From NCBI RefSeq assembly GCF_000473265.1, contig NZ_KI421511.1, forward strand, positions 1,911,731 through 1,975,730: DNA of 64,000 bases. The letters are read 5' to 3'. This document shows positions 17,825 through 26,659 of the stretch, in pieces (within the stretch, counting starts at the first letter, position 1; each line of letters begins with the position of its first letter). Position numbers and translations under genes: made by a program. The notes below the pieces were generated by a model. That model searched no databases. It had not been told where the DNA came from and worked only from the letters and a program-made list of their open reading frames with translations. Source of the stretch: Amycolatopsis thermoflava N1165. Its GTDB lineage: Bacteria; Actinomycetota; Actinomycetes; Mycobacteriales; Pseudonocardiaceae.

Positions 17825-18675
17825 GCCGCCGCCTCGAATCGATCCACCTCGGACAAATACCGTGCCTCGTCGCCGGACAGGAACCGGTCCACGAACCCCG
17901 GCCAGGCCTCCGGGTCCTTCGCGCACGCCACGTAGTGCTTCTGGAACCGTTCGTCCCGGCCGTAGTCCGGGACGGCGGTGGTGAAGTGCGCACCCCGCGG
18001 CGCCTCCACCACCCCGTCCACCGCCGAGCGGTTGAGCAACAACGACTGCACCGGCCCGGTCAGCTCCGCCGTGTCCACGACCTTCTCCACCGAGACGAAC
18101 CGTTTCTTCGCGGCCAGACAGAACAGGTCGTCGAAGTAGGGATCCGGGCCGAGATACTGGGCATTACCCCGGGCGTCGGCGCGGTTCAGATGCACCAGCG
18201 CCACGTCGAGTTCCTGTGCGGGCACGGCCACCAATTCTTCTCCGTCGGCATAGGGTGAGCGCACGGTACGCAGGCCGGGATTCACCCGCATCACCTCGGA
18301 GCCCAGCCCCGCCCGCAGCGGCAAGAACGGCAACCGCTGCGCCGCCGCCGAGAGCGCCGCCGCGAACATGCCCTCGTCGTACTCGGTCACCTCGATCGAG
18401 CCCGTTTCGCGGGCGCGGCCGAACCACGGGTCGAACGGGATCGAGTCCAGCGTGACGAACCCGAACACCACCCGCTTGACCTTCCCCGCCGCACACAACA
18501 AGCCCACGTCGGGGCCCCCATACGACACGACGGTGAGATCGCGAACCGGCGTGCGCAGCAGGGCGCGCACCAGCGCCATCGGCTTGCGCCGGGAACCCCA
18601 GCCCCCGATGCCGATCGTCATACCGTCCCGGACCTCGGCCGCGACCTCGTCGGCGCTCATGCGCTTATCGGCCAT
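17821..18675 (-). CDS. ipdA: CoA-transferase-like subunit IpdA
   Basis: A 284-residue alpha subunit of the IpdAB ring-C hydrolase. Strong family segments are GMTIGIGGWGSRRKPMALVRA, VVSYGGPDVGLLCAAGKVKRV, LPFLPLRAGLG and PRGAHFTTAVPDYGRDE. The start at 18675 (MADKR, like MPDKR in M. tuberculosis) has GGGAGGAG upstream and overlaps the echA20 stop by 11 bases. A downstream Met (MSAD) would avoid the overlap but has a poorer ribosome-binding site. Confidence 0.88.
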   Translation of the reverse strand: MADKRMSADEVAAEVRDGMTIGIGGWGSRRKPMALVRALLRTPVRDLTVVSYGGPDVGLLCAAGKVKRVVFGFVTLDSIPFDPWFGRARETGSIEVTEYDEGMFAAALSAAAQRLPFLPLRAGLGSEVMRVNPGLRTVRSPYADGEELVAVPAQELDVALVHLNRADARGNAQYLGPDPYFDDLFCLAAKKRFVSVEKVVDTAELTGPVQSLLLNRSAVDGVVEAPRGAHFTTAVPDYGRDERFQKHYVACAKDPEAWPGFVDRFLSGDEARYLSEVDRFEAAA

Positions 18676-19405
18676 TGAGGAACTCCTCCCGAGCCTCATC
18701 CGAGGCACCCAGCAGGTTCAGCTCGAAAGTGAACCCCTGCTCGAACCGGTAACTGCGGTGCACGTGCTGGGTGTCGATCCCGTTGAGCGCCTCCTTCGCG
18801 GCCCGGATCACCCGCGGATCCTTCGCGGCGATGTCCCGTGCCACCGCCAGCGCCGCCTCGTCCAGCTCCGCCCGCGGCACCACCTGATACACCGAGCCAT
18901 GCTGATGCAGCTCGCCCGCCGTGATCGTGCGCGCGGTGAAGTACAACGTGCGCATCAAATGCTGCGGCACCAACCGCGCCAGGTGCGTGGCCGCGCCCAG
19001 CGCACCCCGCTCGACCTCGGGCACCCCAAACGTGGCGTCCTCCGACGCGACGATCACGTCCGCGTTGCCGACCAGGCCGATCCCGCCGCCCAGGCAGAAC
19101 CCGTGCACCGCCGCCACCACCGGCACCGCACAGTCGTACACCGCACCAAAAGCCGCGTAACAACCCTTGTTCGCACCCACGAGTGCCTCGTAGCCCGCGG
19201 TGCGCTGGATCTCCTTGATGTCCACCCCGGCGTTGAAACCGCGGCCCTCCGCCCGCAACACCACCACGTGCACATCCGGATCCTCCCCCGCGGCACGCAC
19301 AGCGGCAGCAAGGTCGAACCAGCCCTGCACCGGCAACGCATTCACCGGCGGGAAATCCACCGTGACGATCTCGATGTGACTGTCGCGTTTGGTCAGAACC
19401 GGCAT
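18665..19405 (-). CDS. echA20: Crotonase-family ring-D hydrolase EchA20
   Basis: A 246-residue crotonase, the length of M. tuberculosis EchA20 (247). EchA20 hydrolytically opens steroid ring D (HIEC-CoA to COCHEA-CoA). The oxyanion loop is GFNAGVDIKEIQRT. The first catalytic Glu position of classical hydratases is Gly110 (LGGGIGLVGNAD), while the second, Glu130 (FGVPEVERGALG), is kept, fitting a non-hydratase reaction. The ATG at 19405 overlaps the preceding SDR stop by one base. It sits next to ipdA as in mycobacteria. Confidence 0.88.
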   Translation of the reverse strand: MPVLTKRDSHIEIVTVDFPPVNALPVQGWFDLAAAVRAAGEDPDVHVVVLRAEGRGFNAGVDIKEIQRTAGYEALVGANKGCYAAFGAVYDCAVPVVAAVHGFCLGGGIGLVGNADVIVASEDATFGVPEVERGALGAATHLARLVPQHLMRTLYFTARTITAGELHQHGSVYQVVPRAELDEAALAVARDIAAKDPRVIRAAKEALNGIDTQHVHRSYRFEQGFTFELNLLGASDEAREEFLNGR

Positions 19406-20313
19406 CAGGACGCTCCATACACGGGTTCGGGCGCGGGCGCCTCGGCGATCAACTTCTCCACCACCGGACCCAGCTCGGACGGCTCCCACCGGGAGCCCTT
19501 GTCCACAAATGGGCCGTGCCGCCACGCCTGCGCCAGCGACACCTTCCCGCCCTCCACCTCGAACACCCGGCCCGTCACACCGGCCGATTCGACGCTGCCC
19601 AGCCACACCACCAGCGGCGAAACGTTCTCCGGCGCCATCGCATCGAACCCCTCGTCGGGACGGGCCATCGTCGCCGCGAAGACCTCTTCGGTCATGCGGG
19701 TCCGGGCCGACGGGGCGATCGCGTTCACCGTCACGCCGTACCGCTGGAGTTCCGCCGCGGCGACCACCGTCAACCCCGCGATCCCCGCCTTCGCCGCCGA
19801 ATAGTTCGACTGCCCCACACTGCCCAGCAACCCCGCGCCGGAACTGGTGTTGATCACCCGCGCGCTCGGCGTCCGCCCGGCTTTCGCCTCACCGCGCCAG
19901 TACTCGGCCGCGTGCCGCAGCGGCGCGAAATGGCCCTTGAGGTGCACGCGGATCACCGCGTCCCACTCTTCCTCACCGAGGTTGACGAGCATCCGGTCCC
20001 GCACGAACCCGGCGTTGTTGACCAGCACGTCCAGGCCGCCGAACTGCTCCAGCGCGGCGCCGATCAGGTTCCGCGCCCCGGTCCAGTCGGCCACGTCATC
20101 GGTGTTCGCCACGGCCTCGCCACCGAGGGCCTCGATCTCGGCCACCACCTGGGCGGCCGGACCATCCCCCGTCGCGGAACCATCGAGGGCCACGCCCACG
20201 TCGTTGACCACCACCCGCGCACCCTCCGCCGCGAACGCCAGCGCATGCGCCCGCCCGATCCCGCGACCGGCGCCCGTCACGATGACGACACGGTCCTGGC
20301 ACAACCTGCTCAC
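19405..20313 (-). CDS. Short-chain dehydrogenase, Rv3548c-like
   Basis: A 302-residue SDR with TGAGRGIG, NNAGF and YSAAKAGI. The extended insertion RHAAEYWRGEAKAGRTPSAR and the C-terminal GPFVDKGSRWEPSELGPVVEKL are features of the long SDR (about 304 residues, Rv3548c) conserved in the mycobacterial KstR2 regulon. There its reaction is not settled; oxidation of a hydroxyacyl-CoA in ring or side-chain processing is likely. It is coupled to echA20 (1-base overlap) and to the next SDR (ATGA). Confidence 0.8.
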   Translation of the reverse strand: MSRLCQDRVVIVTGAGRGIGRAHALAFAAEGARVVVNDVGVALDGSATGDGPAAQVVAEIEALGGEAVANTDDVADWTGARNLIGAALEQFGGLDVLVNNAGFVRDRMLVNLGEEEWDAVIRVHLKGHFAPLRHAAEYWRGEAKAGRTPSARVINTSSGAGLLGSVGQSNYSAAKAGIAGLTVVAAAELQRYGVTVNAIAPSARTRMTEEVFAATMARPDEGFDAMAPENVSPLVVWLGSVESAGVTGRVFEVEGGKVSLAQAWRHGPFVDKGSRWEPSELGPVVEKLIAEAPAPEPVYGAS

Positions 20314-21065
20314 TGGCCCTCCCTGTTGACATCCGCGGCCGCCTGGAACGCGGGCACCTCACCACCGCCGTGCACCTTCAACGTCGCCCCCGAGACGTAC
20401 GAAGCCAGACCCGAGGCCAGGAACGCGGCACACTGGCCGATCTCCTCGGGCTCGGCCAGCCGCCCCAACGGCACCGTCTTCCCCACCGCTGCCACGTCGC
20501 TGCCGTAATGCAGATGCGCCTGCTCGGTGCGCACCAAACCCACATCCAGCGCGTTCACCCGAACCTTCGGCGCCCACTCCACCGCCAAACTCGCGGTCAA
20601 GTTGTCCAGCCCCGCCTTCGCCGCCCCATACGCGGCCGTCCCCGGCGACGGGCGGGTCGCGGACACGCTGGAAATCATCACGATCGACCCGCCGCCGTCC
20701 TGACGCTGCATCACCGCGTTCGCCTGCTGCGCGACCAGCAACGGCGCCAGCAAGTTCAACTGCACGATCTTGTCGTGGAACCGCGGCGACGCCTCCGCAG
20801 CGGAGGCGAACGGACTGCCACCCGCGTTGTTCACCACCACATCCAGCCGACCGTGGTCCGCCACGATGCGCCCGATCATCGACTCGACCTGCTCCGGATC
20901 GCAGACATCGCAGGAGATGAAGTCACCGGGTGGCTCCTCCGGCTCGCGCCGGGCGCAGGTCACCACGTGCGCGCCATACGAGGAGAACACCCGGCTGATG
21001 CCCCGGCCCACGCCACGGACACCCCCGGTCACCAGCACCACGGAACCGGCCAATCCCAGATCCAC
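20310..21065 (-). CDS. Short-chain dehydrogenase, Rv3549c-like
   Basis: A 251-residue SDR with cofactor loop TGGVRGVG, NNAGG and active YGAAKAGL, ending SGATLKVHGGGEVPAF. Its place beside the long SDR and echA20 matches M. tuberculosis Rv3549c, another conserved KstR2-regulon gene with no firm function. The GTG at 21065 (MDLGLAGSVVLVTGG) is chosen because it overlaps the cyclase stop by a single base; the frame upstream is an open shadow of that gene. Confidence 0.78.
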   Translation of the reverse strand: MDLGLAGSVVLVTGGVRGVGRGISRVFSSYGAHVVTCARREPEEPPGDFISCDVCDPEQVESMIGRIVADHGRLDVVVNNAGGSPFASAAEASPRFHDKIVQLNLLAPLLVAQQANAVMQRQDGGGSIVMISSVSATRPSPGTAAYGAAKAGLDNLTASLAVEWAPKVRVNALDVGLVRTEQAHLHYGSDVAAVGKTVPLGRLAEPEEIGQCAAFLASGLASYVSGATLKVHGGGEVPAFQAAADVNREGQ

Positions 21066-21985
21066 TAGATCACCGCCACAGGATTCAAGGGACTGGCCGT
21101 GCCGCCCTCGATCGGCAACGGCGCGGCCACGAACAGGAACTCGGCTCGCCCGGTGGCGGCCAGTTCCTCGAGAGCCAACATCTCGATCAAGTGCACCCCT
21201 CGCTCCCAGAGCGTCAGCAGATGGATGTCCTCGTCCACAGGGCCCGCGAAACCGCCGTCGGAGGCGATCGCGCCGACCGCAGCGTTGTCGGCGCCGATGG
21301 CCACGACATCGCGGTCCACCAGCCACCGGCCGGCCGAGTAGGTGATTCCGGGTTGCGCGCCCTGGTAGCGGCCTGGGTCGGTGGCGAACACCCGTGGCCA
21401 TCCTGTCCGGATCAGCACGACATCACCGGCGCGCGGCTCCACGCCCGCCGCCGACGCACACCCGGCCAGGACCTCGGCGTCGATCTCCGTCCCCGGATCC
21501 ACGTGCCCGACACCGAGGTGGCCGGCCACGTCCAGCAGCAGGCCCCGCGTGACGATCACGCCGAGCTTGTCGATCCCGCACCGCGTCGCGCCGTAGCTGC
21601 GGACCCGCTCGGCGGGATGGCCGTTGTAGAGCCGGTCGTCGCGCCACGTGTGCGCCAGGGCGTCGATGTGGGTTGTGGTGCCGTGCGGCGACACGAGCAG
21701 CGCGTCGTCGGCGATCGCCATCGTGTCCTTGACCTTGCGCGCCCCGGCGGCGTAGTCACCGCCGTCGACGGCCATGAAGTGCTGCGGCAGCGGCCGCCCG
21801 GCCAGGTGCGGCACCCGCCGGCCTCCGCCGTTGGAGGTTGCCCCGCGGATCGGCATCGCCAGCGACACCACCCGCCCCTCACGCACAGCCGGCATCGCGG
21901 CCAGGATCACCTCCGGCGTGAGCAGGTTCGCCGCGCCGCGCTCGTCCTCCGCGCCCCAACGATTCCAGTTCCCCGATGAACTCAT
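21065..21985 (-). CDS. Cyclase-family metal-dependent hydrolase
   Basis: A 306-residue member of the cyclase/kynurenine-formamidase-like family. The metal-binding signature HGTTTHIDALAH (HxGTHxDxxxH type) is intact near residue 100. Relatives hydrolyse amides, lactones or esters; the name cyclase is historical. It is embedded between SDR genes of the steroid operon with ATGA and 1-base overlaps on both sides, so it is probably co-translated with the HIP genes. I know of no equivalent in the M. tuberculosis KstR2 cluster. A lactone or enol-lactone hydrolase is a reasonable guess only. Confidence 0.78.
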   Translation of the reverse strand: MSSSGNWNRWGAEDERGAANLLTPEVILAAMPAVREGRVVSLAMPIRGATSNGGGRRVPHLAGRPLPQHFMAVDGGDYAAGARKVKDTMAIADDALLVSPHGTTTHIDALAHTWRDDRLYNGHPAERVRSYGATRCGIDKLGVIVTRGLLLDVAGHLGVGHVDPGTEIDAEVLAGCASAAGVEPRAGDVVLIRTGWPRVFATDPGRYQGAQPGITYSAGRWLVDRDVVAIGADNAAVGAIASDGGFAGPVDEDIHLLTLWERGVHLIEMLALEELAATGRAEFLFVAAPLPIEGGTASPLNPVAVI

Positions 21986-22725
21986 GCCATCGTCACCCCA
22001 CCCGAGACGCTCAACGTCTGCCCGGTGACGTACCCGGCGCGCGGACCGGCCAGGAACCCGACGTAGGCCGCCACCTCGTCCGCGGTGCCCGGCCGCCGGA
22101 GCGGGATCGACTTCACCAACGCCGACATCAGATTCGGGTTCCGCTCGGCGTGCTTGCGGAGCATCGGCGTGTCCACCAGCCCGGGGCATACCACGTTGCT
22201 CGTCACGCCGTACTTGGCGGCTTCCCGCGCCACTGTCTTCGCCAGCCCGAACAACCCGGCCTTGCACGCGGCGTAGATGCTCTCACCGCCGGCGCCCGCC
22301 CGGGCCCCGTCCGTCGAGATGTAGATCAGCCGCCCCCACTCGCCTTCCATCATGCCAGGCAGGAACGCCTGCGTGAGCCGCATCGGGGCGCGCAGGTTGA
22401 TCCGCCACATCCGGTCCCAGCCCGCCGGGTCGCTGTCCAGGAAATGCTCCACCACGGACACCCCGGCGTTGTTGATCAGGATGTCCACGCCGCCCCCGTC
22501 CAGGACGGCGGTCAAGGCCGCCTCCACGCTGTCGTCGTCACCGAGATCGACCTCGACAGCCTCGCCCCGGCAATCGCCGGCCACGCGCTTCGCCCCGGCG
22601 AAATCACGGTCGGCGATCACCACCGACGCGCCCAAACCGGCGAGCTCCGCAACGATCGCTTCGCCGATTCCGCTCGCTCCGCCGGTCACCAAGGCCCGCT
22701 TGCCCGTCAGAGTCCTGTCAGCCAC
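21982..22725 (-). CDS. Short-chain dehydrogenase/reductase
   Basis: A 247-residue classical SDR: TGGASGIG cofactor loop, NNAGVS, Ser then YAACKAGL active site, and PGLVDTPM followed by GYVTGQTLSVSGG at the C-terminus. It is likely a 3-hydroxyacyl-CoA or ring hydroxyl dehydrogenase; the substrate is unknown. The GTG at 22725 (MADRTLTGKRALVTGG) overlaps the LLM gene's stop by eight bases. It is the third SDR in this operon. Confidence 0.8.
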   Translation of the reverse strand: MADRTLTGKRALVTGGASGIGEAIVAELAGLGASVVIADRDFAGAKRVAGDCRGEAVEVDLGDDDSVEAALTAVLDGGGVDILINNAGVSVVEHFLDSDPAGWDRMWRINLRAPMRLTQAFLPGMMEGEWGRLIYISTDGARAGAGGESIYAACKAGLFGLAKTVAREAAKYGVTSNVVCPGLVDTPMLRKHAERNPNLMSALVKSIPLRRPGTADEVAAYVGFLAGPRAGYVTGQTLSVSGGVTMA

Positions 22726-23566
22726 GGCTCACCCCGTACTCCTCGGCGAAGGCCCGCAGGCGCTCGATCGATCCGGTCGTGCGCTCGTACGGCCGCACGA
22801 TCAGCCGGTCCACCCCGAGCGCCTCCCACTCCGCGAGCTCTTCCGGTCCACGGGTCTCGAACGCGCTCACCGTGACCTCGAATGACGAGCGGTCCCGGCC
22901 GTGCTCGGCCACGAGCCGGTCCAGCAGGTCCAACTGCGGCTTGGCCGACTCCAAGGTGTGCGGCATCGACACCCAGCCGTCACACAGCCGCACCGCCCGG
23001 CGCAGCGCCGCCTTCGACTCGCCACCCGCCACGATCGGCGGGTTCGCCGGTTTCGGTTCGAAATGGACGCCCTCGAAGGAGTAGAACTCGCCGCTGTGGT
23101 CCACGACCGGCTCGGTCCACAGCCGCCGGGCCACGGCGATCGCCTCGTCGAGCCGGCGCCCCCGCGTGGCGAAGTCCAGTCCGAGCGCCTCGTACTCCCC
23201 CGCCAGCCAGCCCGCCCCGACACCCACGATCGCGCGGCCACCGGACAGCACGTCCAGCGTGCCGAAGGCCCGGGCGCCGATGATCGGGTGCCGCAGCCCG
23301 AACAGGTACACGTAGGTGCCCAGCCGGATCCGCTCGGTGGCCCCGGCGATCGAGCACAGGAACGCGGGAGCGTCGAACAGGTGCGCGTCCGGCGAGACCG
23401 GCGGCGTCCCGTCCGCGGAACCCGGGTACCGGGACTCGCCGACGTTCGAGGTGAACACCAGGTGCTCGGGCACCCACAGCGACTCGAACCCCAGCCGGTC
23501 CGCCTCGACGGCGAAGTCCCGCCAGATCCCCGGATGCAGCAGCCCCAGGGTCACTCCGATCCGCAC
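22718..23566 (-). CDS. LLM-class F420-dependent oxidoreductase
   Basis: A 282-residue luciferase-like monooxygenase-superfamily protein with the F420-binding layout: RIGVTLGLLHPG first strand, ESLWVPEHLVF, ERIRLGTYVYLFGLRHP, GRAIVGVGAGWLAGEYEALG and FEPKPANPPIVAGG. Such proteins usually transfer hydride to or from F420, and the fgd gene ends the same operon. The GTG at 23566 is preferred: it has GGAAGGAG five bases upstream and keeps the first beta strand. An alternative GTG at 23554 would give a 4-base overlap but truncate the barrel. Confidence 0.8.
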   Translation of the reverse strand: MRIGVTLGLLHPGIWRDFAVEADRLGFESLWVPEHLVFTSNVGESRYPGSADGTPPVSPDAHLFDAPAFLCSIAGATERIRLGTYVYLFGLRHPIIGARAFGTLDVLSGGRAIVGVGAGWLAGEYEALGLDFATRGRRLDEAIAVARRLWTEPVVDHSGEFYSFEGVHFEPKPANPPIVAGGESKAALRRAVRLCDGWVSMPHTLESAKPQLDLLDRLVAEHGRDRSSFEVTVSAFETRGPEELAEWEALGVDRLIVRPYERTTGSIERLRAFAEEYGVSRG

Positions 23567-23991
23567 GACCGCTCCTTCCCCGCGGGCTGGAAGTTCGGCA
23601 CCGTCCCGAACCCGTCGATCTCCTCGAACACCAGCTCGACCCGTTGTCCCATGTGGACGTCGTCGGCCGGGACGCCGAGCACGTTCCCGAACATCCGCAG
23701 CCCCGGCTGCTCGTCGAGACCGACCCAGGCGATCACGTACGGCACGCGACCGGCGAAACCGGGTGCGAAGGTGCGGTGCACGACGCTGAACGTCTCCACC
23801 ACGCCCACACCGGACACCGGCGCGAAGCCGCGCCGTTCGCTGCCGCAGAAGCGGCACCACTCCGCGGGCGGGTGCGTGAAGCGAGCGCAGTCCGCGCACT
23901 GCTGCAGGACCAGCTCACCCCGCCGGGCCGCGTCCCAGTAGGGCTCGGTGAGCGGCGTCGGCACGGGCGCGGTCCGGACGTCAGCGGCCAT
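23551..23991 (-). CDS. DUF35 zinc-ribbon/OB-fold protein
   Basis: A 146-residue protein of the DUF35 (Rv3521/ChsH2 C-domain) type. The N-terminal rubredoxin-like zinc ribbon shows two CxxC pairs (CADC and CRFC, about residues 32-50) and is followed by an OB fold that binds acyl-CoA. DUF35 proteins partner with thiolase-fold enzymes; in steroid side-chain degradation they are required by the aldolase Ltp2. A Cys-less thiolase is encoded across the divergent promoter at 30794, so these two may form such a pair. The ATG at 23991 overlaps the solute-binding-protein stop by 11 bases. Confidence 0.85.
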   Translation of the reverse strand: MAADVRTAPVPTPLTEPYWDAARRGELVLQQCADCARFTHPPAEWCRFCGSERRGFAPVSGVGVVETFSVVHRTFAPGFAGRVPYVIAWVGLDEQPGLRMFGNVLGVPADDVHMGQRVELVFEEIDGFGTVPNFQPAGKERSCGSE

Positions 23992-25156
23992 TGCGCTCGT
24001 CCGCCGGCGGGACGTCGTAGGTCTCGACGATCGAACCGGTGTCCCGGAAGGACTCCGCGACCATCTGGTGCCCCAGGAACTGGGCTCCGTCGCTGCGGTA
24101 GACGGCGGCGCAGGCGCCTTCGTGCCACTCCTGCTCTCGCAGGGCCTGGGCGATGCGGGCGTGGTCGCTGACGGTGCCCGCGCGCTGCATCGCGGCGGCC
24201 AGGATGCGGACCGCGTCGTAGACCTGGGTGGCCGATGCGGTCGGCGTGGTGCCGTGTTTCGCCTGGTACGCCTCGGCGAACGTCCACCCCTTGGGTGCGG
24301 CGCCGATGGCCGGCGCGCACGGGGTGACCGCGTAGAGGTTGGCCACGGCGGGGCCGGAGGCGAGCTTGTTGGCCACCACCAGCGGCCCCGAGTTGCCGGT
24401 GATCACCGGGGTGGTCAGGCCGTTCTGCGCCATCTGGTTCATCTGCAGCGCGAGCACGTTGGGGAAGGTCCATGACAGGATCGCGTCGGAATTACGCAGG
24501 TCCAGCAGGGCCGCGGTGAGGTCGGTGGCCGTCGGCGGCACGTACCGGACGGTGCCCAGTTCCAAGCCCGTGGCCTGGATCGCCTTGATCGAGTTGTCGG
24601 CCGACACCCGGCCGAAGGTCTCGTCGGTGGCGAGGATCCCGATCCGTTTCGCCCCGAGCCGCTGCGCCAGCGCGACACCGTTGGTGGCACGGGCAGTGTC
24701 GTCCGGGTTGACCGAGAACAGCCATTCGCTGCCGGATTCCGCGCCGCGCGCGAGCTTGCCATCGCTGCTGATGTGGATCATCGGGGTCGCGGCCGCGTCG
24801 ACGTCACGGGTCAGCGCTTCGAGCGACCCGCCGCCCGGGAACCCGATGATGGCGCTGGGCTTCAGGTCGGCGGCCCGGAGGAACGCGGTGCGCGCCGCCT
24901 GCGGGTCGGTGACCGACGCCGGGATCCGGGTGTACTCCAGGGGCTTGCCCAGCACCCCGCCGGCGGCGTTGATCTCGTCCACCGCCATCTGCGCGCCGTT
25001 GTTGTAGTCGTCCAGCGCGTTCGACGAGTCGCCCTTGACCTCGATCAGCCCGACGATGTGGGCGCCCTCGGCTGCTTGCGTACCGGCCTGGCCGCCGCAC
25101 GCGGTCAGGGCGGACGCGGCCACGAGTGCCGCGGCCGCGATCCGGAGTGGTCTCAT
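23981..25156 (-). CDS. ABC transporter solute-binding lipoprotein, branched-chain amino acid (LivK) type
   Basis: A 391-residue extracytoplasmic receptor. The signal peptide has a lipobox (ALTAC, lipidated Cys20), and the mature part is a type I periplasmic-binding fold (HIVGLIEVKGDSSNALDDYNNG, then AIIGFPGGG and DETFGRV). It follows livH-livM-livG-livF in one operon. Relatives bind amino acids but in actinomycetes also bind aromatic and steroid-like acids. Co-transcription with HIP genes makes a HIP or other polycyclic-acid ligand the leading hypothesis. Confidence 0.88.
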   Translation of the reverse strand: MRPLRIAAAALVAASALTACGGQAGTQAAEGAHIVGLIEVKGDSSNALDDYNNGAQMAVDEINAAGGVLGKPLEYTRIPASVTDPQAARTAFLRAADLKPSAIIGFPGGGSLEALTRDVDAAATPMIHISSDGKLARGAESGSEWLFSVNPDDTARATNGVALAQRLGAKRIGILATDETFGRVSADNSIKAIQATGLELGTVRYVPPTATDLTAALLDLRNSDAILSWTFPNVLALQMNQMAQNGLTTPVITGNSGPLVVANKLASGPAVANLYAVTPCAPAIGAAPKGWTFAEAYQAKHGTTPTASATQVYDAVRILAAAMQRAGTVSDHARIAQALREQEWHEGACAAVYRSDGAQFLGHQMVAESFRDTGSIVETYDVPPADERNGR

Positions 25157-25899
25157 CAGCTGCTCCTTTGCAGGCTGGGGGATGTGCCGGGCTGGGCGTC
25201 GCGCTGCCCGAGGTAGCTGGCGACCATCGCCTGTCGGTCGACGAGCTCGTCCGCGGCTCCGCGCAGCACGATTTCGCCCGCGACGAGCACCACGCCGCGG
25301 TCGGCGAGGTCGAGCGCATCGCTGGTCTTCTGCTCGACCAGCAGGATCGGGGTCTCCGCGGCGACCGCGCGCAACGCCTCGTACACCGTGGCGGTGACGG
25401 CGGGCGACAGGCCCAGCGAAGGCTCGTCGAGCAGCAACAGGCGCGGAGCGGCGATCAGCGCCCGGCCCAGCGCGACCATCTGCTGCTCACCCCCGGAGAG
25501 GGCGTAGCCGTTGCGGCGGCGCAACCGCCGCAACGCGGGCAGCAGGTCGTACACGTCGTCGTAGCCGTAGCGAGCAGCGCGCCCGGCCCGTGCGACATCG
25601 CCCATCTGCAGGTTTTCGTGCACGGACAGCGTGGGGAAGACGTGCCTGCCTTCGGGCACGTGGATGAGACCGGCCCGGGCCAGGCGCGCCGGGCTCCAGC
25701 CGCGCACGTCCTGACCGTCGAAGGTGATCGCGCCCTCGGACGGCACCAGACCGGACACCGCGCGCAGCACCGAAGTCTTGCCCGCGCCGTTCGGGCCGAG
25801 CAGGCAGACCACTTCACCGGCCGACACCGTGATGCCGGCGCCGCGCACCGCGTGCGTGGAGCCGTAATGCACGTGGAGGTCTCGCAGCTCAAGCAGCAC
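25156..25899 (-). CDS. ABC transporter ATP-binding protein, LivF type
   Basis: A 247-residue ATPase with Walker A GPNGAGKT, Q-loop region IHVPEGRHVFPTLSV (typical of LivF), signature LSGGEQQM and Walker B LLLLDEPSLGLSP. It pairs with the LivG-type ATPase to energise import. The GTG at 25899 overlaps the livG stop by 11 bases. Its TGA overlaps the start of the binding-protein gene by one base, so the importer subunits are translated together. Confidence 0.9.
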   Translation of the reverse strand: MLLELRDLHVHYGSTHAVRGAGITVSAGEVVCLLGPNGAGKTSVLRAVSGLVPSEGAITFDGQDVRGWSPARLARAGLIHVPEGRHVFPTLSVHENLQMGDVARAGRAARYGYDDVYDLLPALRRLRRRNGYALSGGEQQMVALGRALIAAPRLLLLDEPSLGLSPAVTATVYEALRAVAAETPILLVEQKTSDALDLADRGVVLVAGEIVLRGAADELVDRQAMVASYLGQRDAQPGTSPSLQRSS

Positions 25900-26659
25900 T
25901 CTGCACCCCCAGGTAGGCGTCCATGACGCGCTGGTCCGACCACACGTCGGCGGGCGGGCCGAGCGCGACGCGGCGGCCCAGCTCCAGCACGAGGATGCGA
26001 TCGCACAGCGCGTCGATGAAGTCGATCTTGTGGTCGACGATGACCAGCGAGGTGCCCGCCGCACGCACGTCGGCGAGCAGCGCGGCCAGGTGGCGGGTTT
26101 CGGCGTCATTGAGGCCGGCGCTCGGCTCGTCGAGCAGAAGCACCCGCGGATCGGCGGACAACGCCCGCGCGAGTTCCAGCAGCCGCTGTTCCCCGTAGGT
26201 CAGCAGCTGGGCGGGAGCCAAGGCGCGCGCGGCGAGCCCGACCCGCTCCAGCTGGCGGTGGGCGTAGGTGACCCGGCCTCGCTCGTGCCGCCACATCAGC
26301 GGCCGTCCGAGCACCGCGGCGACCAGACCCCGCGCGCGCCGGTCGGCCGCTCCGATCACGACGTTGTCCAGGCACGTCAGCCCGGGGACGATCTGGGGCG
26401 CCTGGTAGACCCGGGCGAGCCCGGCCCGCCGCGGTGCCTCCGGCCGCCCCAGCCGGACCCGTCCACCGCCGAGGTGGAGGCTCCCCGTCGCCCGGACGAC
26501 CCCGGTCAAGGCGTTGAGCAGTGTCGTCTTGCCGCTGCCGTTGGGACCGATCACGCCGAGGATCTCCCCGGTCCGGACGGTGAACGACACGCCGTCCACG
26601 GCACGGACGCCGCCGAACGCGACCGACACGGCCTCGGCCGCCATCACGTCACCCGTCAT
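25889..26659 (-). CDS. ABC transporter ATP-binding protein, LivG type
   Basis: A 256-residue ATPase with Walker A GPNGSGKT, Walker [13 protein letters not shown] and the H-loop IVDHKIDFI. The usual LSGGQ signature is changed to [15 protein letters not shown], as is common in LivG proteins, so the ATP site may be asymmetric. The ATG at 26659 overlaps the livM stop as ATGA. It is the second ATPase of the Liv-type importer. Confidence 0.88.
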   Translation of the reverse strand: MTGDVMAAEAVSVAFGGVRAVDGVSFTVRTGEILGVIGPNGSGKTTLLNALTGVVRATGSLHLGGGRVRLGRPEAPRRAGLARVYQAPQIVPGLTCLDNVVIGAADRRARGLVAAVLGRPLMWRHERGRVTYAHRQLERVGLAARALAPAQLLTYGEQRLLELARALSADPRVLLLDEPSAGLNDAETRHLAALLADVRAAGTSLVIVDHKIDFIDALCDRILVLELGRRVALGPPADVWSDQRVMDAYLGVQSAA

